Below are positions 33,640 to 44,867 of a DNA stretch of 64,000 nucleotides, in pieces. Every line of letters begins with the position of its first letter. The stretch's first letter is position 1. The notes below the pieces were generated by a model. The model was not told the DNA's origin and ran no database searches. It was given only the letters and a program-made list of their open reading frames with translations. The stretch covers positions 3,347,249 to 3,411,248 of the forward strand of contig NC_049997.1 in the NCBI RefSeq assembly GCF_000003815.2. The letters are read 5' to 3'. Both the position numbers and the translations under genes were made by a program. This DNA is from Branchiostoma floridae (Eukaryota; Chordata; Leptocardii; Amphioxiformes; Branchiostomatidae).

Positions 33640-33974
33640 GAACGGTGGCATTTATGTTTCGTGCGTCTGTGTCAATATATTAGTTACATGTATTATGATG
33701 TAAGCTACACTTGCATTGAAGAAGGTTAGACATTCAGATAATAGAATATGGCAACAGAATCTGCAAGCAGAGACACACACACAAACAGACAAACAGACGC
33801 CTCCAAACTGTATATCCATTTTTCTCAGACATAATTAGAGCTCAAGATTCTTTCTAAGTATGAAGATCAGTCCACTAAGACATTGAGATTGAATGTCACA
33901 ATGGGAACCTGTTATCTGTGCTTTGTCATTTTTTTTGAAATAGCTCTAACCTTTATTTCTATATCAAAACTATT
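33640..33974. other. ZF4-ZF5 interval
   Basis: Short intergenic stretch with an (AC)n/(ACAG)n tract at about 33771-33798. No gene. Confidence 0.5.
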
Positions 33975-34166
33975 TCACTGTGGTCTGTCCTCGGGCGAAC
34001 ATACAGTATGTATTTAGTTAGGTAATCAGTGGCCCTGCCCCACATGACCTTTGACCTGCATTCGAGTTTTCTATTTTCTGAGTCAGACATATTTGTTCCG
34101 GACGGCTCCAAACGTAGACAAAACATTTCTACTCACCTTCCTTCGTACGGTGTGGTCATCGAACAG
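33975..34166 (+). promoter_or_regulatory. ZF5 upstream block with perfect DR1 and 5' exon
   Basis: A diverged member of the family: tttagttaggtaatcagtggccctg, then TGACCTTTGACCT at 34045-34057 (perfect half-sites, different spacer base), catttctactcacc and the donor gaacag|gtag at 34166/34167. The half-sites stay intact although the surrounding block has diverged. The intron to the coding exon is only 342 bp. Confidence 0.65.
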
Positions 34167-34509
34167 GTAGGGTGGCTCTTATCAAACGAAAATAGACTTT
34201 AGATTGTGGCATTCTTTGCAATAGTACCTCTATCTATTGACGGCGGCTGATGCTTCATGTGGCCATGGGGAGGGGGGCGGCCCTCGCGGCCTTGAGAAAA
34301 TATCATTTTTCTAGGCCTCAAAACGTCGAATTCGTGTGCGATTTTGCACGGAAAGCATCGGCTATAGAATATTATTGTTTTTCACTTCGGCAACTTATTA
34401 TCATTTTTTTTTCTCCCGTGCCTAAGTATGATCATATATATTATTATACGATAGTGTATCATATAAAGTTAATTGTTTTATATTTAATATAAAGTTGACG
34501 TCCTACAGC

Positions 34510-35706
34510 ATGACCAGACAACAGGAGTTCATCTGTGGCCTCTCACACGAGGTGACCATAGCAGTCCTCCCCAGACTGAACATGGAGGAACTGATGTTTG
34601 AACTCAACAGAAGGATTCAAAATCTGGACAAAGAGAACAGCATCAAGGACAGGCTGGTCAGTATCCTAAGGGATGTAATGTTGGAGGAATACCGTCAGTG
34701 GGAAAAGTTAGAAGTCAGTCCTGAAGACAAAAGAACCATCCCGGAACATGAACAGGAGACAGAAGCCATGGACAACAATGTTCCAACTCCGTACACTTGT
34801 TCTTCAACCTCTGAAACACCTACCTCCATTAGGCAGGTGTTACGTGAAGATACATATAACTCAATGAGTACTTCTTGCAGAGACAAGTCTGCAGAAGATG
34901 GTGGAGCCTGTGAGGAAACACCTCTTTCTTCTTGTCAGCCAACTCCAGACCACACTGATGTAGGGAAGTGGGAATGCCGTATGTCCGAGGATGATCAAGC
35001 CAGGCACATTTCTCAGCCGTCTATCCCTGATCATCCGGAACGTAATACCTACGACAGAAGCAGACTTGAACAACTTGAAGAAGTGAAAATTGAGGAAACA
35101 CCCTTGCCTCCTTGTCAAGTGATTCCAGACAAGGATTATGACAACATGGCGTCCTTTCTTCCCAGCAATAGCTCGCAAATCGATTCCAGATCCTACTTGT
35201 GTGATGTGTGCGGATTCAAAACATTGTACCCTGACAATCTCTCTAAGCACATGCAACGGCACACCGGACAAAGGCCTTTCATGTGTGACGAATGCGGTTA
35301 CAGGGCGTACTCCAATTTCCGACTTGTCGAACACATGAGAACACACAGCGGTGAGAAACCATTCCAGTGCGGCATCTGCGACTACAAGGCGGCATTTAAA
35401 GCTGGAATAGCCGCTCATATGAAAAGGCACATGGACTTGAACAACGCGGATGCAGAACCGTTCACCTGTGGATTATGTGACTACAGGACGTACCGAAAGC
35501 AAGATATGAAACGGCACATGAAACACCACACTGGAGTGAAAACTCACAAGTGTGAGGAATGTGACTACAGCACAGCTTACAAGCAGGCTCTGGTAAGACA
35601 CAGAAGACAGCACACTGGAGAGAAACCCTACGTTTGCCAAGTGTGTGGCTTCCAGACAAATGATAGTAGCAGTCTCGCCAGGCATGTGAGACGGAAACAT
35701 CAATGA
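34510..35706 (+). CDS. ZF5: C2H2 zinc-finger protein of the local family
   Basis: 398 residues, starting at the ATG after acceptor tcctacag|c (34510). The N-terminal module is nearly identical to the others (MTRQQEFICGLSHEV), but the linker is much shorter and diverged, keeping only the acidic patch ECRMSEDDQ and VKIEE. Six intact C2H2 fingers run from YLCDVCGF (about 35191) to RRKHQ. An expanded linker (about ten residues, DLNNADAEP region) separates fingers 3 and 4, suggesting a 3+3 arrangement. Contact residues differ from ZF4 at most positions. Polyadenylation signal AATAAA at 36078-36083. It is the most diverged open copy. Confidence 0.93.
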   Translation: MTRQQEFICGLSHEVTIAVLPRLNMEELMFELNRRIQNLDKENSIKDRLVSILRDVMLEEYRQWEKLEVSPEDKRTIPEHEQETEAMDNNVPTPYTCSSTSETPTSIRQVLREDTYNSMSTSCRDKSAEDGGACEETPLSSCQPTPDHTDVGKWECRMSEDDQARHISQPSIPDHPERNTYDRSRLEQLEEVKIEETPLPPCQVIPDKDYDNMASFLPSNSSQIDSRSYLCDVCGFKTLYPDNLSKHMQRHTGQRPFMCDECGYRAYSNFRLVEHMRTHSGEKPFQCGICDYKAAFKAGIAAHMKRHMDLNNADAEPFTCGLCDYRTYRKQDMKRHMKHHTGVKTHKCEECDYSTAYKQALVRHRRQHTGEKPYVCQVCGFQTNDSSSLARHVRRKHQ

Positions 35707-36083
35707 AAGTACAATGTACTGTCAGCTACCAGCCAGAAATGAAATGCTGTAAACATTAATTGCTGAAACTCTTGAAGGACAAACAGTTATACAAGTCCCT
35801 ATGATTCAGAACATACTTTGTTACTGAGAAATATATTTTTTTAGTACAATGCCAATGATTTTATGTGGAACAAAGTTTGAGTATGTGTATGTATCTAAAA
35901 TTCAGCACAACAATATAGATAATACTCTAGTCAGCAAGTTTTTAATGTCAGTGTCGTTTTCTTCCCAAACAATCCAGACTATTAACGTTATTTGCCAACT
36001 ATTCATAGGTTTTGTATGTAACGATATCAAATTACATGTGTATGTAGTATAATGTACCATCTAAATGTTAGAAAGATAATAAA

Positions 36084-37290
36084 ATGTCTGTCCTAGTACT
36101 TGTTTAGGAATTTGAACCATTTGGATTAATTGTAATTTTCAATGCTCCAAAAGTACGCCATTTCTTTATAAACATATGCCATGATAGCATCATAGATACA
36201 ACAGAAATTGGATCATTATTGGAGTTTTCCAATTATATTCCATTGACACTTTTATGCCTATTTTTTTGTCATTTTTTTGTCCAAAAAAAATTCGTGAAGT
36301 ATTTCTATCTACTAGTTTTCTTGGCTCTGACCAAGATGAAGCACGTAGTAATTAGGTTTTTCTGATATTCTAATTTGTTTTATGTGGTGCACACAAAAAC
36401 ATTTTGGTGTACTTATTTTAGGTTGGGTCCACCTTCTCCCCAAAATGATTTTCCAGTGCTGATATTTTATACCCCTTTGGCAATTTACTTGTCTCAACAC
36501 AGATGGCAGTAAGAACCATCTTAAGTCGTAGGTATGGTCCAGTCACAAGGGAGGATCCTTGAGTGCTCAAACATATGAGACAAGATTTAAAATAAAGACA
36601 CCGTCAGTTGATACGTCTGTTGCTTTTCTTTTAAAAAGGCGAAAATGAAACAACTCCATTTTCCTTTACATTCTTCCTCATCTAGGGTCATATTTTTTTA
36701 AAATGCAAAATGTAGATACACGTATTAAAGCTTAACATTGAGGACATAGTTCATAGACCCCAACTACGTACACCTAGGCGAAAGAGTGATACAGTACATG
36801 TTTAACAGTTGCCTTTTTACATTTGTATCTGGTGATTATTAACACCTATGGCATTTGAAAAACTAACAGAAATCTACATATCAAGTACTTATGTTTGTCT
36901 CTACCTGGAATTTGTTACACACAGTTCCTAGAAATACTGTTAAGTACTACTAGCTTTTTTCACGTAGGTTGTATTTGCTTTTAACACCAGAAATATCTTT
37001 AGCAGCTGATTTAGTAGCCATTAACTATTTTCTATCATTTTCCTGCTCACGCGTATACGTACGATCACTCCTTTGTTGGTTTGTTTTGGTTGGTCTGGTC
37101 GAGTCCGGAACTTGTCAGTACGTTACATGCAAAGAGCGTTCTGGTCCTCCTTATATCGTATTGTAGTTATAGTTCATTGCAAATTATTGCCCGTGGGCTA
37201 ATTACAGGTACAATGTAACATGAAAGGGGATCGGACAAACAAACAAATAGTGCAGAACAGTGTGGAATATGTCTAGTCTATTGTAGTTCG
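36084..37290. other. Interval between ZF5 and the LRR-Ig gene
   Basis: AT-rich with no recognisable gene or repeat. The right part should hold the 3' UTR of the minus-strand LRR-Ig gene, but I did not find a convincing polyadenylation signal. Confidence 0.4.
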
Positions 37291-40200
37291 TCAGTTATCG
37301 AAAGGCGGTATGATGAAGTCCCGCGACCGTGACAGACTAGCGTACCCAGATTTGTGAGATTTCCTTGCAAGTGGTGGCTTTGGTGGTCCTTCGACAGGTG
37401 GGTCGACTGGTGCGCTTTCCTCAGGCGTAAAGATTGACAGTTTTTTAAGGCCGTCTGAAAGCGACAGTGGGAGGGACAATGGTCGCGTTTTTGTTGGCTG
37501 ATCACTAGAAGGTGATGTCGTCGGCCTGAGATTTTCCTTGGGTTTTGTACTTGGTGGCTCATTGTCGGGTTTGTGCGAAGCTGGATTGGCTGGTTTTTGT
37601 TGTAAGCTGCCCTTGTCATCGTTATCTACGGGAACATTTGGAGTTCGCCGAGGGAGGGGTTGAGGTTGCTGCCTTTCACTGCTTTTAGGGAATGTCGGAA
37701 TGTTCCCTTTTCTAGCTTCTTCTTCTGATGGCTTCTGCCGTGGTAGCCGTGGTAAATGATCTGTTGATTTATCCTTAATCGTAGCAGGTGGTTTGTCTAT
37801 GTTTGTTACTGGGATAGAAGGTACCTTCGTTGGGGACTGTGGAACATTTCCATCGGACGGCGGAAAGTTCCCTTCCTTAGGTTCATCCTCTGGTTTTCTC
37901 CGCTGCAGGTGGTCGGAAAGTATGTCCTGAATCTTCGGTGGCGGAGAGTCCGAGCTATTGAATGGTGGCTCCTTGGAAGCAGTTGTTGGGCCATTTCTCA
38001 CCGACGAGGTCGGTGAGGAAGTCAACGAGTCGTAAGGCGTTATGGGGTCCAACGCAGACAGTCGTTTCCAGGGATTTTCCATCGGTGATGATGCTGGGCT
38101 CCCCTCATTTGATGATCCTTTCGGGGATCGAAAGAGCGGCAAGTCCAGCAGGTCCGGTTTTTCTGGGGGTTTTGATGGTGTTTTACTGTTGTCATCTTTG
38201 TCCATGCCTTGAAAAGGGTCTTCTGCCATCTTCTGCCATCTTTTTCCTGTCAAGCGATGTGAGTGGGTTACTCCAAAAGCTCTCCGAACCATTTCTAGAG
38301 TGCCCGGAGTCAGGAATGGAATCGCGATTGTCGGTTTTCTGGTCGGGGATGGCCTGAAGCTGGTGCGGATTCATCCACTTGTCGGGGTTGACGACGTTTT
38401 CGGGAATGTCATCATCGTCGTCGTCGCTGTCAGTACTGTTGTCGTCTAAAATAGCCGTCTCTTGTGTCAATTTTTTGTCACTCCTGGGAGGTCCTGATGT
38501 GCGATCGGACGGGTCCCTGCTGTGCCGGTCAAGAATCTGCCCCGTGTCTTCATTTTGGTCTGGAAGAGCGAGGGGAACGCCTGGAGCAGTCCACTTTGTA
38601 GGATTACCGCCATCATCAGACAGTTCAACGCTGTCTGTACGGATACTGGTGCCACGATGCTCATTTTTAGCGTTGTCAGGAAGTGTAGACAAGGGACTTT
38701 TCTCGACGAGTTCGATACTTTCGTGTTTTTCGGGGCTTTCCTCGATCATAACTACAGGTACCTTCTTGGTACGATTGCCTCTTCGTTTTCTACACTTGTA
38801 CACGATGCAGCAGAGCAAGCCAATGAGTATGTATGTTGCTACGATAGCAGCTACCGCGATTATAACCCACAGGCCGCTCAAGTCGCTTCTTCTTGCGGCG
38901 CCCGTTTTTGTCACTTGTCCGCCGCTCGGCTTGTCGTCTTTGTCAACCGGTACCCTGACGACGGAACCGTCCGGAAGCACCCCCGCCCCTAGTAAAGCAC
39001 CTCCACTAACCGAAACGGCTTTCTGTGTCGTCCGATCTTTGTCGTAATTGGAACCACCCGGATACGGCGAGTCCCCTCTGTGCCTTGACTTCTCCGAAAC
39101 ACCATTTTCACCGCTCTGTGGCGGTAGCGACGACGGCGTCTGGCCACCTGAACCGGACAAGGGCCCACCTAAAGCGCCAGCACCAGCAGATGACTCGGAC
39201 GTCATCGGTGTTATTTTTGAGCCTGAACCGTCCAAGACGCCTCCATCACCACCTGATGAAGTTGACGTCATTGGTGTTGTTTTTGACCCCGAACCGTCCA
39301 AGACCCCTCCACCGCCTGATGAAGTTGACGTCATTGGCGTTGTTTTTGACCCTGAACCTGGCACTAACGGAACGGCATTATTGTTCTCACCGGCGTTCTC
39401 GGTCGCTGCCAATGCCGCATCTCCCGATCCTTGGGTCGTTGACGGCAAGACGCCTTTTGGAGAGGTCTCAGCCCCTGATGCTGTATATTTTTTTGCTGAC
39501 TCCGTCGTAGAAGGGGCTGAAGAACTAAGGATGTTGCCATTTGCTCCGTTTCCTGATAAAGTGTCCCCACCGCCACTTGAAGACGACTCCGACTTCGGCG
39601 TGCTCTGCACAGCTTCTTCCGGAGACGCAGAACTGCTACCGTGTTCAGATGGGGTTGTCTTCAATGGTGTCGTCTTGCCTTTAGTACTGCCCCTTCCTGC
39701 GGTACTCCACTGCGGGATAACCGGAGGTGTAGGTGATATTTCAGGGGGGATGACTCTTATCTCCTGAAAGGCCCATTTTGTCTTGTCCTTGGAGTCGGCA
39801 CAGACGTAAGTCCCCGCGTGGTCGTTCTTGACGTAGATGGTCAGCTCGCCGCGGGCTTGCCACGTCTCATCCTCCACTAGCCACCACACCACGTCACCGT
39901 ACGGATTCACTTTCGGGTCACAGGCCAGATTCACCGCATCTCCTTCCTCTATGTACATGACCTTCGATGACACCGCCTTCGGGAGCCCGCAAGTCATCCA
40001 CTGGTCGGCGTTTTCCAGGTCCCCGATGTTCCATCCTCGGATATGGTACGGCATGGCGCATTTGATCTCGGTACTGAGACTTTCGCAATCCCGCAGCGGT
40101 TTCAGTGCACAGTCACACAGCCACGGATTCCAGTGGAGGTTCACCGTTTGTCCCTTCTCAGGGCAAAAACCTGCCGGAATCGTCTCCAGGCTGTTTCCCG

Positions 40201-40797
40201 ATAGGTCCAAAAGCTTAAGATTTTTTAGCTGGTCAAACGGAATCTCTTCAACTGAGCTGATCGATGTGCTGGATAGATCAATCTCTTCTATCTGTTTCAA
40301 CGACTGAAACACTGTCCGGAAAGTGACGTCACCAGATTCTCCGTCATATGAAGAGTCTTTAAGTTGGATGTCCACTGAAATTCGTCGCAGGGAACTGACG
40401 TCAGCTTGTTGTACGAGAGATCTAACACCTCAAGTTCGTTCAGTCCCGAAAATGCCTTTTCGTCGATGGTGTGGAGTCCGTTGTGTTTTAAAACAAGACT
40501 CTTCAGTTTACTGAAACGCTCAAGTTGGCCTGTCTTCAGCTCCTCTATCTTGTTGTGCATGAGGTTCAAGGAGACGACGTCATCGGGTATTCCTTCGGGA
40601 ATCTCCTTGAAGCCCCTGTATTCACAGGACACGGACAGTCCGTCGGAAGAGTCGGAACAGGAGCACGCGAAACTCTGCCGGTTGCCGTCACACGCGGGCT
40701 GCGCATGAGCCACATTTACAATGATTGCCGCGATGAACGATCCCAACAGTAGTTTGTGCATAGCGGATGTCATCTTTTTGTCTTTAGAAAGAGGCAC
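37291..40797 (-). CDS. LRR-Ig single-pass membrane protein, interrupted by two frameshifts
   Basis: Probably a cell-surface adhesion or recognition receptor of about 1,165 residues in one coding exon. In order: signal peptide (MHKLLLGSFIAAIIVNVAHA, preceded by possible earlier ATGs at 40797 and 40773), LRRNT with clustered cysteines, five or six leucine-rich repeats, LRRCT (NPWLCDC), one Ig-like domain (NLACD … YVCAD), a Ser/Thr/Gly-rich stalk with a 21-22-residue repeat in three copies (39180-39370), a transmembrane helix (about 38796-38880) followed by KCRKRR, and a long proline-rich, acidic cytoplasmic tail. Frame 1 runs 40797-40310. One base is missing near 40306-40310 inside the LRRs; frame 2 runs to about 38240; an exact 10-bp tandem duplication (38221-38240) then shifts to frame 3, ending at 37291. 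Either a sequencing/assembly error or a disabled allele. An upstream acceptor at 40966 suggests a separate 5' exon. Confidence 0.82.
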
Positions 40798-41863
40798 AGA
40801 AGGTCGCAGTTAACAGGATAAATTTGGCTGGTGTAAAGGGCCGCTCCCATGTACATGGACAGCTAGGCGAATCTGCACTTCTTCTTGCTTCAGACAGGAG
40901 ACGCACTTGCACTGTTACAGTCCCGGGGCACTTGGTTGTTGTTATTAGGTCGTTTGCCTGAGGCTGTAAAAACAAAACATGGAAGAAATGTTTAAGATAC
41001 CTGACTTAAAGACCACGTAAATTTACATAAAGCATCTTTAAGTTACGTATTCTATGTTTTCCCTTTTCTCGTTAAGTCAAGTCTAAGAAATACAGTCAGT
41101 CTGGAATAATAGAATTGGTTTATTATTTCTTACTTTACCAATTGTATTGTTTTACGCATCATTACAAAGGTTATTTATTACCCTTTACAACGATGTAATA
41201 GTCGTCATTTATTTATTCATAATGCTTTCCACAACAGTGGCCGGTATATGGTGGAACAGGTGTACGTTCCTTGTCAAGGCCATCATTTCAATGTCACCAT
41301 ACAGAAATAACCATAATAAGCTAACAAAAAAAATATAGATATTGGTACAAAAAGAAGAAACAATTGGTTTAAATCAACGTAGAAATCAACTCAGTAAATC
41401 CACTTATAATTAACAGATATGAAATGGTTAATTCAAGTCTATGTAAGAGTAATATGAGATATAGTAATAAAATTATATGAAATTAGCGAGGCCTTGTAGC
41501 AGAGAAAAGTGGCGCATCCGAATGATAACAACTTAAGGTACAAGGCTACTCTAAACTGTTATGTTGCTACATTCAAAGGTTGGGTACAAGAGCAGACTAC
41601 GCGAGTGAGTCACAAAACAAACATCTTCACATATCTGGGAGGGGTTAGAAACATTGTTCACCGAACAGTAACGGCAACAATGTATCTATAAACACGGACT
41701 TGACTGTCATAACGCCGGCAGCTGGGGGAACGACGTGGGTGGGAGTCACTGGGGTCGTGAGAATGGGAAGACAGGGATCTGACGTGTTTATTTGTAGTGC
41801 AAAAGGTGGCCTTATTGAAATAACAAAAAGTTAAGGTATTTCACGAGTTCTGCAAAGAAAACG
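40798..41863. other. 5' UTR of the LRR-Ig gene and flank
   Basis: On the minus strand gttttgtttttacag|cct gives a good acceptor, with exon starting at 40963, so the coding exon carries about 165 bp of 5' UTR. A possible upstream exon ends at a donor gagaag|gtaaga (44156/44155, minus strand), but this pairing is a guess. The remainder is AT-rich and featureless. Confidence 0.45.
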
Positions 41864-42193
41864 CAACACACACGCGCACACGCACACAGACAGAAAAAAG
41901 AAACACATGCGCATACACATAAACACACACACACACACATACATACAGACATACACACACATCGCATAGACAACACACACACACACACACACAGACATAC
42001 ACACACACACACAATCGTACAGACAACACACACACACACACACAATCGCGCACACACGTTAGATGTACCCCCACACATGCACACACAGTCGCAAACGCAC
42101 ACACACACCACAAGCACACACACACAATTGCACACACACACAATCGCACACACACACACGAACACACAGAAGCACACACAAACACACACACAC
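41864..42193. repeat. Long imperfect (AC)n microsatellite
   Basis: About 330 bp of AC repeats with interspersed AG, AT and CG steps. The cysteine/valine-rich open frames read from it on the minus strand are artefacts. Confidence 0.97.
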
Positions 42194-44867
42194 GGGTCCT
42201 TTTTAGCTAAATGACAATCCAATAACTGCTATATGTATCGCATCATTCACTTCAGCACTTATGCTTTTGTTTTCTCATCGTTTCCACATCACAGTCACAT
42301 GAGCAATCTAAAACATGTATCACCTTAAGGCCAGCCTCGTTGGTAATTATTGCCCATATAATTTTTCCCTCTCACTCATGAGAAGGCTGTTCCAGACACC
42401 CCCTGTGGAGTCCTTATGGCGTACTTATATATACAATTACAGGTGACCACCTCTGCATACATTCTTGTACACCTGGTCAAAGTGGTCACTTTTTGCTAGT
42501 CACTCAGATACTTTTTCCCATTGACTCAAGCATTAAGAACCCTGCCTAATAATTTAGTGATCACATATAGGCAAGATCTTATCGCCTCTCTAAGTGGTCT
42601 TCTTGGGCAGTTTTGACTTTAATGATCAAGAACACCCCGCCAATGTGGCTCCTTTTTGGCGTTTCTTCAGATAGATAATTTTCCCATTGAAACAAACAAT
42701 GCGAACACTGTTTAGACGTAGTGACCACCTATCCACATAGAACAGAATGTTATAGGTCTTCTGGGTGGTCTTTTCGGGAAGTTTGGACTGTATTGATTAT
42801 TAAGTAATGTTTGCAATTAAGTTACAAACATGCCGTTGGTTTGGTTTCGACATTTGAAAATCAACCTAAACAGGTATAGATTGAACCCCACTAATGGTTG
42901 ACATGTATTCAGCATAATTAGTGGCTGAGAAGGCGACAGAAGACCCCTCGTAAAATAAATGCATGTAATGATGCCAGTGTTACACTCTAATGACTGTTGT
43001 CTTAGTTTTACCAGCCTCTGCGCATATCAATGTTTGAAAGAAGCAAAATCTTTGTTTACAAAATCTCTTTGTTTACGGATATGTAGCCAGTGCCGAATGC
43101 GTAAATTTAGTTTATATTCCAGGTATCATATGATATAGACCAACATAGAGAACAGGTATTTTTTTTTCTCGATAGCCACAACTAGCAAATATGTACTACG
43201 CCTGTAGTGAGAAAAAGACGCTTAATAGAACTATGAGAGACCACAGACGTATATTGTCACATAATCACACGGCGATGATGCTATCAAATACATGTAGCAT
43301 AAAATTATTCCACAAAATCATGAAAACATTCTCCGAATCTTAGTTGCAATGCTGACCGCTGCCATCTTTCGTTAGCAAGGAACCAACGATTATGAATTTA
43401 CTTTCAAAATCTATTTGAAATTTTCGATGGGTCACAACTCATAAACCATGGAACGCCAGAAAATTTGTCGGGAATTCATGACTACTTTTAAGCTAGGCTA
43501 CTCATTAAAGGTATGAAGCAGATCAGTCCAAGATGACATAAGCACACATTACTAGTGTATAACCAAGAACAAATGAAAAAGGTGTTAAAAAACGGTAGGA
43601 CATACTTGTCACAAAATGTTGCGACCTCCCCACCCCAAGAGTTCAGAAATTCTTGTGTATGACCTTTAGACCAAAAAGTTCACTGCGTTCTGTTCACAAA
43701 ATAGTCAGCATTCCTATCGAATTACACTAATCATGTATTTGTAACAACAGAGAGGTGTTAAGTGTTTAAACCTACAAATACCGGTTTCTTTTCAACTAGC
43801 GGCTAAGATATCTCTTGTAACGTTTAAAATTTACTAGTTATTAGTTTGGTATTGTTGGCATGTTTTAGTACATGTGTATTTAGATTACGATAACTTTGTG
43901 GGAACGCCTACTGTCAGATGCTGTTATATTTCGTTTACAACTCTTGTTTTAAGACATTGATTCATATTTTAAGTATATCTTTTTGATATATGACGATATA
44001 GGAATGCCTCATAACCCATGGATATGGAAAAATCCCCTTAATTCTGCAGTTTTAGCGGATACTCCCAAGCGGATAAGTATATCTGTCAACATGTCTGTCC
44101 GATGAAGCGTCAAATGAACGGATAATAGACAGACACAATAACAACACTCTTACCTTCTCAATTCTCGTAACTTTTCCCTCGAAAACGCAAGGTGGCCTTT
44201 CTAGTAGGTCCCCTGAATCCGATGCGCCCAACGTGGCTTGCAAAAAGGTATATGGTGAGAAAATAAATGATTTTGTTTGTATAAGACACACGTTTGGCGC
44301 GAAAGTGGTTTGTGTTAGTCAGAACGTGTTAAGGTCCCACGCAACATGGGTCGTTGCCAGACTGGTTCTTCCACTTTTTGACGAGCGAATCGGTGACAGT
44401 CTATAGTATACATGTTGGGCTGTTTTGACCTGTCACTTGTGTTAGGCTGCACTGGTTTGATTATATGGATAGCATCCCCTGGGCACTTCAAAACTGATGT
44501 GAGCGTGCGGATACAATTAAAAAAAAAAACAGGTGGCAAAAACATTTCTCCCATTGTGAAATCAAAGTAGACATGTAGGCTGAAGAAATGATTGAACAGA
44601 CAGAGTACGGTATACAGAACAATATATGTTTAAAAGTTCTATTCTTTCATATGTTCGATTTTGACTTTGAAATTCGCTTTGGCATTCTATAAAATTTTTG
44701 TCGATTTCCATTTTTCCAATTTATGGCACGCATGTGTTTACATGACTGTGTTTTGTAGCTTTCTTGTATGATGACATTGCGTTTTTTTTTGCAAACGGAC
44801 GAAACTTGATGCGCGCGTGGACGTCATCCATATAACGAAGTCTACAAGGCCTTACTGTGTGAAACAA
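42194..44867. other. Intergenic with a dispersed 'gaccacct' repeat
   Basis: 42440-42800 holds two diverged tandem copies of a repeat with gaccacct, actttttcccattgaa-like and tggtcttttcgggaagttt segments. A related single copy is at 55845-56020 in a PLD intron. The rest, including 42800-44050, shows no gene. A candidate 5' non-coding exon of the LRR-Ig gene (minus strand, about 44156-44250) is suggested only by its donor. Confidence 0.4.

Noticed and set aside
39048..39767. 239-codon open frame on the plus strand
   Set aside because: Antisense shadow of the Gly/Ser/Thr-rich stalk of the LRR-Ig gene; its apparent repeats are the same DNA repeats read on the other strand.
41812..42222. Cys/Val-rich open frames, minus strand
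   Set aside because: Translation of an (AC)n microsatellite.
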